64,000 bases of DNA from Ptychodera flava (GCF_041260155.1 NC_091942.1:7830501-7894500); one strand, 5' to 3'. Shown: positions 23,076 through 35,190, counted from the first letter of the stretch. The notes: generated from the letters alone by a model not told the origin. Numbers and translations: made by a program.

Positions 23076-23544
23076 ACACGCGGAACTAATTTTGCAGTAC
23101 GTGATCTCACTCTAAGCTAACTGTTAGGGCGTAAATTTAGCCCGGACCGCACACAATTTTCGGCCTAGTCTTAGTTAGATTTGTGTTTTCTCATAAATAA
23201 GAGCAGCCAAGGGTGGACCCAGGTCCGACATAGCGCGTTCACATTGTTATTTCTAAAACTGGGCCCACACAGGAATATACTAAACTCTGCAGTGTGGTCG
23301 AAGTAAATGTAAAGTATATTTGTCGAGTCAACGAGTCATCAATAACAGTTCACCGGTACAATTTACAAAACAGACCTTCAGCCCCAATCGTATCGTTGTT
23401 TGAAGTTTACGGAACTCAAAATCACCAGGAATCACTATATCATACTGCCATCTTTAACCATGGTATAGAAGACTAACTGGGCGTTAAACAGGCAAGTTTT
23501 GCAAGAATAGCAAATTTAAAAGCGGCGATTAAAGGGTTAAAAGT

Positions 23545-24060
23545 TATGAGGTCTCATCACATTTGTTTCAATTTTCGGATTAATTCCTCAATGATAATCT
23601 GATGACAGGTTTTTCTGTATGTAATCTGTCCTACCAAGCCATTTATTGTTCTCGGTACTTGTCACTTCAAGAAACCAATCTTTCTTATAACCTACCAATA
23701 TGCTATGAATTCCACTTCAACTAGCCAGATGATTGATCAACAAGTTTAAAAACTAAGCTGGAAGCGGGGAATTCCACCTTTCACAGTCACTGCTACAGAC
23801 TGAGTTCTAAATATTAATTTTTTACATTGGAAAGCGCAGTGCTTTTGCTACAATACTCCCCGGCCTAAAAGTTCTATGATAAGTCATTTAAACGGCTGGT
23901 TCATTTCTGAACGATACATTTGCAAATCAGTCACAAAATCTTAAACACAATACATGTCGTGTGTCATTGTCAGAAACACGGCCTTGCAGGCCAATCTACG
24001 TAATACATTTTGTCATTTTTAAAAGCTTTACCACGCTAAAAATGACAATCTCACTACTTT
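23545..24060. repeat. Diverged direct repeat, copy A
   Basis: The segment recurs at about 28245-28860 in the same orientation with the same order of anchors: ACATTTGTTTCA, GTACTTGTCACTNCANGAAACC, CTTCGACTA/CTTCAACTA, and GGAAAG(C/T)GC(A/G)GTGCTTT. Confidence 0.65.
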
Positions 24061-24155
24061 GTTATGACCACCACTTTCAAAGTGTGATCTTATAATTTTT
24101 CCTATCAAACTTAAATGACAAACGTTGTGGTGGACAAAAAAACTTTTCATTCAAA

Positions 24156-24161
24156 TTTATT
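24156..24161 (-). terminator. Poly(A) signal for the small membrane protein
   Basis: AATAAA on the minus strand, 216 bp after the stop at 24377. Confidence 0.35.
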
Positions 24162-24376
24162 AATTTGCCAAGCTACACAGATATTTTCATCATAGTGCAC
24201 TGTATAAATCTGATTTCAAGGTAAAGGCAGTTGCAATAGTTGTTTCGATGTTCAAGTTTAATCAATTTACTATTACTATGGAAACTAATCATCAATATAT
24301 GTCCCTCTTAGATTGCTGTGTACGTTGTTAGGTACTGATTTTCACAATTGTCCACACATCGGTAAGTTATCCGCGT

Positions 24377-24589
24377 CTACTTCCAGTCACAGACTGCCAT
24401 CAAGATAGCCAAGATTGCTGCAAACATAAGGACAGGTATAAACGGACCATACCAGCTGCCGTACCAGCGTCGCAGAAAAGAAAAGGCGCCATCAACGTTC
24501 CCATGCGAGAGGACTCCTCTAATCAGTATGACGGTGTAAAAAGTCACGGTCAGCAAGAAAGCCACTAACAATATATTGAAGATGTCCAT
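24377..24589 (-). CDS. Putative small two-pass membrane protein (70 aa)
   Basis: I do not recognise this protein. It reads MDIFNILLVAFLL as the start of a first hydrophobic helix (about residues 4-24), a polar link with LRRWYGSWYG, and a second helix (about residues 49-66) before CDWK and the stop. Support for a real exon comes from the minus-strand acceptor TTTTTACAG| at 24606, which leaves a 16-nt 5' UTR before a good start context (GCCATGG), and from an AATAAA downstream. The 5' exon was not found. A single-exon coding region of this size is common for small integral membrane proteins. It could still be a chance frame, because flanking DNA is repeat-rich. Confidence 0.45.
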   Translation of the reverse strand: MDIFNILLVAFLLTVTFYTVILIRGVLSHGNVDGAFSFLRRWYGSWYGPFIPVLMFAAILAILMAVCDWK

Positions 24590-24709
24590 GGCTGTTCAGT
24601 CAATCCTGTAAAAATTATCGGATATAACTAATATCACTAAAAATGTACTTTATCAATATTTCAACTTTTTCAGAAGCGTATATTCTTCTTCGGCTTTGCA
24701 ACGCTTGAG

Positions 24710-24895
24710 GTAGTTAGCACCTGTAAATTAAAAGACTTAAACTTTTGCTAAAACTTCTTAAAGCAAAGTTTCAATTATTGTCTTTCATACTCAAGAATAA
24801 AAATGGGGGGGGGGTCACCATGCAAATTTCGGTACTAGAGAAACCAATTACCCAGCATTTCCTGATATTTGAAATTCCGAAAATGGCTGCCAGCC
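24710..24895 (-). repeat. MITE family 1, outer layer of a transposon nest (first half)
   Basis: Reverse-oriented copy: AGGTAGTTAGCACCT at the end, then CACCATGCAAATTTCGGTAC, then AAAATGGCTGCCAGCCCTGTG, breaking off at GTGTTA. The missing rest resumes near 27475. Confidence 0.75.
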
Positions 24896-25055
24896 CTGTG
24901 TTATCTCACATTCCTGGCCGCTGGGAGTGTGGGATCGACGGTGTGGGAAAAATCGATCCCACACTCTCAGAAATCGTCTCACACTCTGCAGTTAATATTA
25001 CACGACCTCTGAATGAGAAACAGTCTGTTTCGTCCATGCGCAAAATGTTACCTAA
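24896..25055. mobile_element. Palindromic 'CTCACA' element, middle layer (first part)
   Basis: TCTCACATTCCTGGCCGCTGG through CGCAAAATGTTACCTAA matches, base for base with few changes, the left part of the intact copy at 56617-57050. It is interrupted at CTAA by the 2.1-kb element that follows. Confidence 0.8.
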
Positions 25056-27174
25056 GGACTGGACATAAATTACAGGGGGGGGGGTGGCCGGTGTTTTTCG
25101 AAAAACCGCTGCGTAAAAAATAGTGACCCTTCAAAAGTTCATGCACAAAATTAGTGACCCTCCCCCTTATCCGTGCATAAAATAAGTGACCCTCCCCTGT
25201 TACTCAATACCCCCCAAAAAAACCGCAATGTGTTAAAGACCCCTTCTGACTTGCTATACTTTTTAAGTTGCCCTCCCGAAAGGAAGGCAAAATGTGGCCG
25301 ATATAACGCATTGTCCAAAAAATATCAAATCATATGTGTGTGATAATTCATGTAAATGTACTTTGCTTGAAGTGGCAAGTAAAAAGTGCATGCCTGTACA
25401 AAAAATGTAATTTTTAGATTTTATCGATAATGTTGATTCACTATACATGTAGTCGACTATAAGAAAACTATGAACGTGTATTTTCCAGTATAAAACTAGC
25501 TATATCTGTTCATATACAGATGTTTAATAACTGATATAGATATACTTGATTAGCATTGGTTGTTTACAAGTGCACATGTGAACAAGATATTTGATTTTGG
25601 AATTTCTCTCAAAATGTTGATCCACTATACATGGGAGTCTATGACAAAACTATACATGGGAGTCTATGACAAAACTGTCAAAAAATTTTCCGAATTAAAA
25701 ATTTCCACTATTTGTGCATATATGGACCCTGAATAATTGACATAATTGTGCTTGATTAGAAGAGGGTTGTTACACGTGCATCTGTGTACAATAACTTTGT
25801 TTTTGGAATTTCGCATGAAATGTGGATCCATTATACATTGTAGTCTATGAAGAAACTATGAATAATTTTTTTTAAATACAAAACTTGGCAAATCTGTGTA
25901 TTTATGTATGCTCGATTATTGATATTTATGTTCTTGATTAGACTAGAGTGGTTACAAGTCCATGTGTGTGCAAGAAATTTGATTTTGGAATTTCACCGAA
26001 ATGTTGATTCACTATACATGGCAGTCTATGGTGAAACCCTATGAATAATTTTTTTACAATACAAAAATAGGAAAATCTGTGCATTTATGTACACTCAATT
26101 ATTGGTACTAATGTTCATGATTAGACTAGAGTAGTTTCAAGTCAATGGTTGTGCAAGAAATTTGATTTTGTCATATCACTTAAATGTCGATTCACTATAC
26201 ATGGCAGTCTATGATGAAACTATGAATAATTTTTTTCCAATACAAAAATAGGAAAATCTGTGCATTTATGTACACTTGATTATTGGTATTAATGTTCATG
26301 ATTAGACTAGAGTAGTTTCAAGTCAATAGGTGTGCAAGAAATTTGATTTTGGAATTTCACTGAAATGTCCATTCACTATACATGGCAGTCTATGATGAAA
26401 CTATGAATAATTTTTTTCCAATACAAAACTTGGTAAACCTGTGCATTTATGTACACCTAATTATTAGTATTAATATTCATGATTAGACTGGAGTGGTTTC
26501 AAGTCATGGTTGTGCAAGAATTTGATTTTGGAATTTCACCAAAATGTTGATTCACTATACATTGTAGGCTATGAGGAAACTACAAATAACTCATAGGTTA
26601 TCTGATCCTAAATTGTTATTCAAAAGTTGTTCGACCTGAAGCTTCCAGTTGTTATTGATGACACTATGCACTATTCTGAACAGTTTGTATTTTGTCAATG
26701 TCCTCAAAAAATAAAAAAACATACATACAGCGACATGAACGTTTGACACCGACCTATACCCAATGTATTGTCAATGGGAGAATGATGTCAAATAAGTAAT
26801 CTCCCAAAGTGTTATTGAAAGAGTCATTATAGGGGACAGTTATGCATAATAGTGTTGAATAAGTAGAAATCATGACAACTTAAATCAATGTGGCTGCTTG
26901 GATCATCAATACATTGTTTATTATACCGTGAAATTGCGCCGAAGGCGCGCCGAAAATGGTAATGGCAGAAAATAAAAGTGCCAGGAGGTATTTTTTCTTT
27001 TTTCAGTATTCCATAACGTGCACATGCAATTTCAGCTTTGATGCATGAAAAAAGGTGACCCTCCCCCATAGGCTTGCACAAAATTTTATGACCCTTCAAA
27101 AATGCTTGCGCGAAAAATGGCGACCCACCCCCAAAAAACACCGGCCCCCCCCCCTGTAATTTGTGTCCAGTCCC
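25056..27174. mobile_element. Harbinger-like 2.1-kb element (inner layer of the nest)
   Basis: The terminal inverted repeats pair over 40 bp or more: GGACTGGACATAAATTACAG then poly(G) and GCCGGTGTTTTT at the left, and the inverse at the right ending CTGTAATTTGTGTCCAGTCCC. Three-base TAA (or CTAA) duplications flank both ends (25053-25055 and 27175-27177). The uninterrupted host element at 56.6 kb confirms the site. A TWA duplication and GGG-type ends fit the PIF/Harbinger superfamily, but no transposase is present, so it is non-autonomous. Subterminal regions repeat GTGACCCTCCCC words. The centre is a ~184-bp satellite. Confidence 0.8.
25430..26580. repeat. ~184-bp tandem satellite inside the Harbinger-like element
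   Basis: Seven units each contain ATTCACTATACATGGCAGTC (or close) near 25433, 25617, 25823, 26003, 26188, 26370 and 26553. Spacing is 182-206 bp. The two units near 26.0-26.4 kb are almost identical. Confidence 0.85.
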
Positions 27175-27473
27175 TAAAGGCACGATGAGTAACACACGGG
27201 CCGAAACTACAAGGTAGAAGCAGGTCAGAGTACAGCGGCAGACGACAGAGTTGTCACGATTTTGGATAATGTTGTACGTGTCCAATGTGAATTAATGCAT
27301 TTTGTGGTCATGTGAGAAAAAGCATCTCACACATCAAGGAACCGGGATCAGATTTCTCACACTCGTTGGGAATATTTTGTCTCACACTCACCTGTGGCTC
27401 GTGTAAGACAAAATATCCTCAACTCGTGTGAGAAATCTGATCGCAGGTCCTTGGGGGTGTGAGAATCTATTAA
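27175..27473. mobile_element. Palindromic 'CTCACA' element, middle layer (second part)
   Basis: Continues the element after the Harbinger-like insertion (AAAGGCACGATGAGTAACAC) and includes the 27326-27463 palindrome, whose arms carry CAGATTTCTCACACTCG and TATTTTGTCTCACAC. Confidence 0.8.
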
Positions 27474-27615
27474 TCTCTACACAGAAAAAAATTCTCGATT
27501 TTCACAGAACTTAGCCAGTGATGTCTTTGTTTAATACATAAACTTCAAAATGAGCCTCCATCACTGTTATGTAAAAGAATATTGTAAAGGTACCCTTTAC
27601 AATTTGCAAAAACAC
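27474..27615 (-). repeat. MITE family 1, outer layer of the nest (second half)
   Basis: TTAATCTCTACACAGAAAAA, AACTTAGCCAGTGATG and CTTCAAAATGAGCCTCCA follow the consensus order of the family from the break point near GTGTTAA. The match is diverged. Confidence 0.6.
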
Positions 27616-27803
27616 CAAACAGTACATTAAATATGTTTTCATTCGATTAAGTTTATGTGGTATCAAAAACAAATTTGACCCTTAGTTGCCCCAATTAACG
27701 AAATAAGGAAGCGTCGGCAGCAAATGTGAATAATGTAGCTGTGAATAGATCAGTACAACGATTTATTACTCAAAAGGGAGGAAGTCGTCCAAACTGCGTT
27801 TAA

Positions 27804-28019
27804 CCCTTTGAGCGCCAAAGTCAATTTTTGTCACCCTTATAATATATAACTTAGTCAATTTTTGTCGGATTTTTGCCAAAATTTTGATAAAAATCTGTGG
27901 CTAATGAAAATATTATGTACATTTGGTCAAAATTATCAGAAAAATTACAGAAAAGTTCATAAAAATTGGTAACATGTTGCACTAAAATATTGGTGGGAAA
28001 AAATACAGCACTCAAAGGG
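27804..28019. mobile_element. piggyBac-like MITE (216 bp)
   Basis: TTAA duplications at 27800-27803 and 28020-28023 flank inverted ends CCCTTTGAGCGC and GCACTCAAAGGG. TTAA target sites and CCCTTTG ends are typical of piggyBac-type elements. No transposase. Confidence 0.8.
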
Positions 28020-28244
28020 TTAAAGGTCATATTGGACCTCTTAGACCAATGTAAAAACTGTATTCAATATAAGGAACCAGTCACGCTGTCTTTATTTAAC
28101 GATTGAGCAGCACATGTTAAGTATTTATGGCATGATTTAAACATTTGCGACACTTTGAAGCTACATACGTTACTTGATTTATAAAGGACACCCTTGACAT
28201 AAGCTTAATGAACAGCTTCCGGTTTATCAACATAATATTCTGAC

Positions 28245-28860
28245 AAAAGTGAGGTTTCAACACATTTGTTTCAGTTTTTAGATTGAAACATTTTCGTAGT
28301 ACCTGAAAAGAGATGAGTCAAGCCATATGACGGTCAAGTCGGCGTTCTAAGTTTACGAATAGTTAGAGATGAGTCATTTTTTACTGATCTCAGAAAACAT
28401 TGCAACCAGACCAATGAAAGACACTGACAAACTTATCTTGGTCTCAAAGTTTTCTGATGCCGATTCGCTTGTAATGTCACGTCCACGGTCCTATTATCTG
28501 TCAAGTTTATTGACATTCAATGAAAACTTCAACTTTGTAATCTGACACTGTACTTGTCACTACAGGAAACCGTTCTTTCTCACATTCAACAAGTTAGTGC
28601 ACTGCACTTCGACTAACCAGGGGACGATAAACCAGTTGAAAACTTCAAGCTTGAGGATCCTTTAATAGCCACATCTGCAGAGTAAGTTCTAATAATTTAA
28701 TTTTATATCGGAAAGTGCGGTGCTTTAAAGTTTTGAAGGCACAAAATTTCATCAACTGTTTAATTTCTGATCGACAAAAATCAGTCTTAAATCATAAACA
28801 TAATTTTGCCAATATGTCATGTCAGAATGCAGAGCGTTGTAGGCACACTCTAACTCAAAC
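28245..28860. repeat. Diverged direct repeat, copy B
   Basis: Second copy of the segment at 23545-24060, about 4.8 kb away in the same orientation. The nest of transposons and the small membrane ORF lie between the copies. Confidence 0.6.
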
Positions 28861-29399
28861 TTTCAGGGGGCGGTTGCAACGCAGACCAAATTTCGAGTTG
28901 ATTGGCCTTGCGGTTCTTGAGAAGTAACTATTTTGAGATATTCGGAAAATCAAATATGACGGCCAGGTAACATGACCATGGTGTAATGCCAATGTCTGTT
29001 GCAAAAGTTCAGGCTCATACGCCCGCGTGCTAAATTATATTTCAGAAGCTTACATTTAGCGATATTCCAGATATAGGCTAATAAAGAAATTGGTAGAAGA
29101 AGAGGAAGAGGAGGAGGAAAAATAAAATAAAACTCAAGTAAAACTACAAGGGCCCTATGCCAAAATGGGTTTTGGCCCCTGAAAACCAAGGATCGTTTAC
29201 CCGTGAAAGTTTTGGTAATAAAAACAAATTACCCATGGTGTTTGTTTCTGTTCATATGTAAAGACTTTTAAGTGTTTTTAGGGGCCAAAGCCCTCTGGGA
29301 CTTGAGACCCTATTTTATTTTTATTTTTTTTATGAAACTTTTTCATCTTTTGTTGTTTAAATTCTACCTTTAAGCCCAGAGGAACATAAACAGAGTCGC

Positions 29400-29650
29400 A
29401 ACGGGTATTGTTTAAGGCGTGAAGCGGTTACGTAACCTATCCATGTTCGCCTCGCCTCAGGTTGCTCTCGCCTCTCTTTTCCGAAGAGTGCCGACCATGC
29501 ATCCTTCGGTAATTTTCGGATTTTCGCCAATTGTTAAGCGAAAGTATGTTCGGCAAAGTTTGTGTTGTTGTTGTCGTGTGGTGCTGAGCGGCATTGACGT
29601 GCTGGCGAAAACGGGAGTGTTTTGAGCTTTAGGAAAGTGAGTTTTACCGT
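29400..29650 (+). other. CpG-richer patch with a possible first exon
   Basis: A 68-codon frame at 29419-29625 (MKRLRNLSMFAS ...) with more CpG than the surroundings is followed by TTAGGAAA|GTGAGT, a donor-like site at about 29637. No domain is recognised. It could be a promoter with a first exon. Confidence 0.2.
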
Positions 29651-30515
29651 TTTAAAAATTCCTTTCATATTTTTATGAATATATAATGAGTGTGTTTGAA
29701 CCAAATTTGAAAGTCTTTTATCGATACTGTCTGGTTTTACTCAATGGTTTACGGTCAGTCCTACCGTCTTTTACACGTGCGTCAAGGAAGGACATGTTTA
29801 TGAAACTGCTGGCGTGTTATGTTTTGATTGGCGTGAAGTAGTGGTTTCTGGCCTGAGAGCTCACAAAGTAACTATGGTTGCTACGCGACTGGCAGTACGA
29901 TGCCATCTCGTCGTATTTTTCGAATAATCTCGTGTAATTATCAACCAAAACAAAGCCTCCGAAAAGTTTAACACCTTTGAAGCTCATTTTAATATGAAAA
30001 GCCAATAGTCTACCGAGACGACCATGAACAAAAGCCATGCAAGCGTTGCCACTCTGTGCTTTCTCTGTGCTTTAAGCGAGGATTGAGACAATGCGATAGC
30101 GTCTGCGAGTGCTTAAATTTAACAGACGAACTGCTCTCAACAAAGGGTATTATAATGCTTAATTTGAGCAAAAACAGTAACTGTAGCTGCTAGGTTGATT
30201 AGTATAACAGGCACGGTATTTTAGGACTTGTGTGACGTCATATAAATGTCATTAATTCTTTTGGGGTGACGGTTTGCATATATAGTCAAATAACTTCTGC
30301 AATTGACAAAACACGCATTTTTTCATTCTGTTCGCCTGCCAAAAGCATGTAGGTCCAAATGGTGAGCCAGTTTATACTGACGTCAAATACAAGTTTAATT
30401 AAAAGGATAGTTTGCATTCAAACAACGAGACTTAAATTGCATTCGAAAACATAAGCTCTAATTGTGTCACATGCACAAGTGTTGTTATTGTTAAACATAG
30501 TTTAAACCGTACTAT
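29651..30515. other. Non-coding stretch
   Basis: Nothing supported. Confidence 0.4.
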
Positions 30516-30516
30516 C

Positions 30517-30838
30517 TTAAGGTAGTATGCACCTCGAAAGTGAAAGACTTAAACTTTTTCTCTAACTTTCCTCAAGGAATCTTTCAATCATTCTCTTTCA
30601 AAACCAAGAATAAAAATAGGGGGTCACCATGCAAATTTTGGTACTAGAGAAAGAAATTACCATTCCGGTGTTAACTCTATTAGGAAAAATAAAAATTTTC
30701 GAATTTCGAAAATTAAGCCGGTGACAAGTTTTCTTTCACCTAGAGCTTTAAAATGAACCCCCCACATGTGGTATATCAGAAGAGAATTGTAAAAGTTTGA
30801 GAGTCCGAATGTCTGTCCCCGAGGTGCGTTTTACCTTT
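30517..30838 (-). repeat. MITE family 1, full-length copy (reverse orientation)
   Basis: TTAAGGTAGTATGCACCTCG at the left and CGAGGTGCGTTTTACC at the right are inverted ends. The interior GGGGGTCACCATGCAAATTTT is the family hallmark. Confidence 0.85.
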
Positions 30839-30839
30839 A

Positions 30840-32800
30840 TCTTAATGGCATATAATCACGTACCGCGACTATTTTTGTACCTGAGTAATGTTGCTATACA
30901 GAAATCAATTATAATTTTCCACTCTGTGTATATATTTTGGGCGGTTCCATATCAAGAACCGCCATATACAGTGGTGGCGTCATTAAAATTATGGTGGTCG
31001 TAACCTGCGGGAAGAGGAGTTAGAAAGGAGACTGCCCCTCTCAAGGAATTTCTGACTGAAAACATCAGAAATTCTGAATGATAATATCAGGCTTTGGTCA
31101 ACTCTTACATCTGTCACATTGCGTCATAGCTTGTGGAGGTTCTGCACACCTTCCCCAGAATCCGGTTTGGTTATGGCCCTGCCTTAGGTACGTAGGAGAT
31201 TTTCATCTGCGTCATTGCTAAATTCATCGCAGTTTTGTTGATTTGCCTATGGACCCTCGAGTTTTCTGGGGAAGTCTATGGTTTGCCATTGAACTAGGAA
31301 GTAGGGCGAAAAACGCGAACGGCAAACGAAATTCATTTTTATTGACTTCAAGCACTTATTCCCTTTGTCTGTCTGTGTTGACTGTAATGTCTAATTACGC
31401 GTACACCTGTTTGCAAACATAAGCTTAGTAAATCGGAAAGTTGTTCGATGATATATTGTTCTGGCATATTGCAGAATTAGTGTACACGAAATCTGCGTAC
31501 ACGAAGTCTTTTAGATTACGTCTGGAAGAAGAAGGCAGTTTAGTTACGATGATAATTAGAACATATTTAGTAAGTAGAATAAAAGGTAGCATATGAAAGA
31601 AACTAAACTAATATAACATATCGTGGTCCCCATTCCACTGAAGGGCCTGTATAGGTTGTTTAGACATTTACAAAGTTTTTAAAAATTGTTTTTAAATATT
31701 TTCTAAGATACCAGCATGTCTGCTTGATTTTTTTGTCTAAAATTGACTGAATTCTGCGGACATCCTGAGACATAGTTCTAATAACTTTTCTCTTTTATTC
31801 ATGAAAGTTTTGGTAAGAAGTTAATTTAAACTCTTTCGAAATCAGTCGCACACATCCCGGGCTGTAAGGACAGGCTGAATACTAGATAAACCAATACCTG
31901 GTATTCTAACATATGACAGTGAGTAGACTATGAAAGAAAAAAAAATGTCTTACCATATCCTGATAGGATGGTCTACTTGGAATGGTATACGAGGAAGTGC
32001 TGTAGGACTCATAGTATAATAGTTCACAAAAACAGTAGAAAAGTATGCTGTTCCTCTTATAGTATTGCATAATATAAACAATGTCTATGTATAGTTCGCG
32101 CTCTGTATCGTGACTTCTTAGTTGCATGAAGAGTACAATAAAGGATTAACACTTTACCTTGTCACACCGTCTTTCGGTTAATACTGGACACCGCTAATTG
32201 TTAGAAATATGACCAATTGCTGCGGACATATTCTATATTATGTTTAATGACCGCCCTCAACGTGAACTTATGAAACTTTTTTTACATACGTCATCCAACA
32301 GCATTAGCGTCTACTCTTCAGCGGTCCAATCAGTTTGAGATTTGTTTGGGTGTATATAATATTTACAAGTGAGTTAGTTGTGTACACGTGAACTCTACTA
32401 ACGCCTTCGTATAAATTAATAAATAATACCAAATATGAGGACCGTTATGTACTATTAATTTTTATCGGTAAATTCAGCTGTATGTTCTCACAGGTGATAA
32501 TCGATATATGCCATCGACACAGGGAGAAGCACGAAATCCAACCCTATCAAGGGATTGAATCAGTCGGTCAACATCTGGCGATATACTAATAACGTAAAAG
32601 TGTATGTAAAGCCAAAGGTTGTAATTGGCGTTAAGTAAAGGGGAGGAGACCCTTGATAGAAAAACGTAGAGAGACTGCGCTGGAAAACACATGTCTTTAT
32701 TGGAAAAACACAGACATCATCAAGATATTATCAAGTGATGTGTGACTTTCGTGCTTGTCCCTGTGCTATCAACAATTTATCCTTCACTTTGTCACCACAT
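30840..32800. other. Non-coding stretch
   Basis: No exon or recognised repeat. Short frames at 31906-32127 and 32474-32692 lack support. Confidence 0.4.
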
Positions 32801-33161
32801 TTAAGGTAGAACGCACCGCGGGGACAAATATTTGGACTCTCAAACTTTTACAATTTTTTTTTTTTTATATACCACTTGTGGGGGTTCATTTTAAAGCTCT
32901 TGGTGTAAGAAAACTTTTCACCGGCTTAGTGTTTCGAAATTCGAAAATTTTATTTTTGATCCATAGAGTTAACACATGGATGGCGGCCATTTTTAATTTT
33001 AGATATCCGTAAATCTTTGGTTATTTGTTTCTCTATTACCAAAATTTGCACGGTGACCCCCGACTTTTATTGTTGATTCGGTAAGAGAATGCTTGAAAGA
33101 TCCTTGAGGAAAGTTTGAACAAAAGTTTAAGTCTTTCACTTTCGAGGCGCATACTAACTAA
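32801..33161 (+). repeat. MITE family 1, full-length copy
   Basis: From TTAAGGTAGAACGCACCG to TTTCGAGGCGCATACTAAC. It has AGTTAACACATGGATGGCGG and CAAAATTTGCACGGTGACCC inside. No coding capacity. Confidence 0.85.
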
Positions 33162-33224
33162 GCGTTCACAGTATGCGCTCGCTTATCGACTTCTAACATT
33201 CATTTTTGAATCTGTTCAGGCCAT

Positions 33225-33305
33225 GTGAACATGTCCGAACTCGCCATCGGTAACGATGGGTTTTGGTCAAACCATGGTGGTGAGAGGTTACGATGTCACA
33301 ATGGA
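33225..33305. repeat. Dispersed short repeat
   Basis: GAACTCGCCATCGGTAACG and ATGGGTTTTGGTCAAACCATGG recur in related form at 63100-63165 (CACTCTCCATTGATAACAATG, TTTGGGCCATACCATTG). Confidence 0.5.
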
Positions 33306-33431
33306 GGTGGTGGAGCTGCCAACTACGGGCAAAGAGAAAGCTAATGCATGGAACACTTAAGAGCATCTGTACCTTGTACCTTAATCATATATTATAATCT
33401 GCCTCGAATATGGAAACTATATTGAGTGGTG

Positions 33432-33432
33432 T

Positions 33433-33495
<63 letters not shown>

Positions 33496-33497
33496 TT
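33432..33497. repeat. (TTTA)n microsatellite
   Basis: About 16 TTTA units. Confidence 0.95.
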
Positions 33498-33929
33498 GGG
33501 AAAGCCCACGGGATCTAATCCCATTTACAGGTTCCAAACAAATTGCACAACAAGGGGAACAATATCAAACATGGATGATGCAGTTTACTTCAAACCTCCT
33601 CCCTTGCAAGTGCAAAGGTCCGAAGACTTTGATTTGAATTTTCTAAATCGCAACAAATTATCGAAACACATGTTGAAATATTAAACTACTGAAGTGTTTA
33701 TAACAGGTATGCTGAAACAAATTCTGAACGGTAAACGAGTGTCATACAGTCTCACGGTTCACATGGTTCAACCCTGTAGAAATCAAGTGTGCGTATGATT
33801 ATGGAAATACAGCCACGCCTCAATAACATATACCGTTTTTTAAAGCGCGTTTTAATTATCCAAGGCTCCCGGCAGAATTACGAACAAGTTGGTCCGCTGT
33901 TGTGTATGGCCAGAAACAAGAAGCTTGGA

Positions 33930-34090
33930 GAATGACCCCATCTTTTTTAACATTTGATTATTCTCATATGCCAGAATTCAAAATCCATGTTAACTTTTGA
34001 AGTCTCCTGGCCTTCCATGTGCTGCTCTCTAGCCTGATTTTGTGTACAAGCACGTTTCACTGTCGTGAGCGTCATTTGACTCAAACGCTT
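33930..34090. repeat. Dispersed repeat, inverted partner of 22.3-22.46 kb
   Basis: TTTGATTATTCTCATATGCC, AGCCTGATTTTGTGTACAAG and GTTTCACTGTCGTGAGCGTCA are the inverse of the words at 22310-22445. Confidence 0.65.
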
Positions 34091-34899
34091 CTCCTATTAC
34101 CAATCGTGTTAAATGTAAAAAGTAAAAGGGAACCCAAAAATCGTCAGGTCCCCTTACAGACAGTGCAAAACTTTCAAGTCCCCTCTCTACTACCTCAAAA
34201 ATTTTCGAATTCCCCAATTCCTCCAGCCACCCCCAGCCCACCGCAAACGTAAGATCTCTAGGAATTTAAATTTTAAATTAAAATTACAATTATGGCCATC
34301 AAAACATTTCAAAAGTCTTTACTAAATACAGCAACTTATACTGTTTGTGTTTTATTGGTCGTCAAAGCTCCAAGCTGACAGTTATAAACCAAACAGTAAG
34401 ACTGCGCCAAGCTAAGGTGAAACCATCGGGTGAGTTATGAACAGCAGAGATAAACAGCAGTGGTCACGTGACCTCTGGCTTTCCATTCACTAACCACTAC
34501 TACACAGCAAAAAACCATTTGCCACTGTGGCACAGTCCCTGTACTGACCGTGACGTTACCCTGTGGTAGACGTCATGTCCCATTACTGTGACCGTAGGGG
34601 CTGATGTACAGGTCTGTTGTCATTGCTGTAATGACATGGCTATATGCAGTGCTGTAGACACAGTAATATCACAGAGCCTTATATTATTGCCTGTCCCATC
34701 ACTATAGTTACAGGACTGTACACAGCAATGTGAATACAGACTTGTAACAGGGTCAATATTTTTTTAATGTACACACAATTAAGCCCGTATTCAATTCTAT
34801 CATAAAAATGGCCCATTTTTCTGAAAATATACACCCTTGAAATCTGACAAATTTTGGACCTTGTAACAAGCATCTTGCACAATGCATGTGGGAAATACG

Positions 34900-35190
34900 G
34901 CGCGCCAAATGTTTCAAAAATATTTATCGTCATAGAGTAAAAATAAACTGTCAAATCAAAATAAAGTCTTAAACGTGTATGAATAATAAAAAAAAGTTCT
35001 TTCGTCTTGCATTTTATTAATGTACCTTTTCGTAAAATTAAAATAGCATTCATTTGAAAATATGTGTCATTAAATATTTGAATGTGTCTGTACAGATAAA
35101 GATGACGTGCAACCGTCTTTCTCGATTGAAATAAAAATTCAATGGCATTACGGAAGAAAATAAACGAGAAAAGTATAACTGCAAAAAAGA
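34900..35190. repeat. AT-rich dispersed repeat, inverted partner at 40.69-40.81 kb
   Basis: TCTTTCTCGATTGAAATAAA and GGCGCGCCAAATGTTTC here match TTTATTTCAATCGAGAAAGA and GAAACATTTGGCGCGC there. The 201-codon minus frame (34679-35284) overlaps it and is not accepted as a gene. Confidence 0.65.

Noticed and set aside
26827..27285. 152-codon minus frame
   Set aside because: It crosses the end of the Harbinger-like element and the host element, so it is chance coding across transposon borders.
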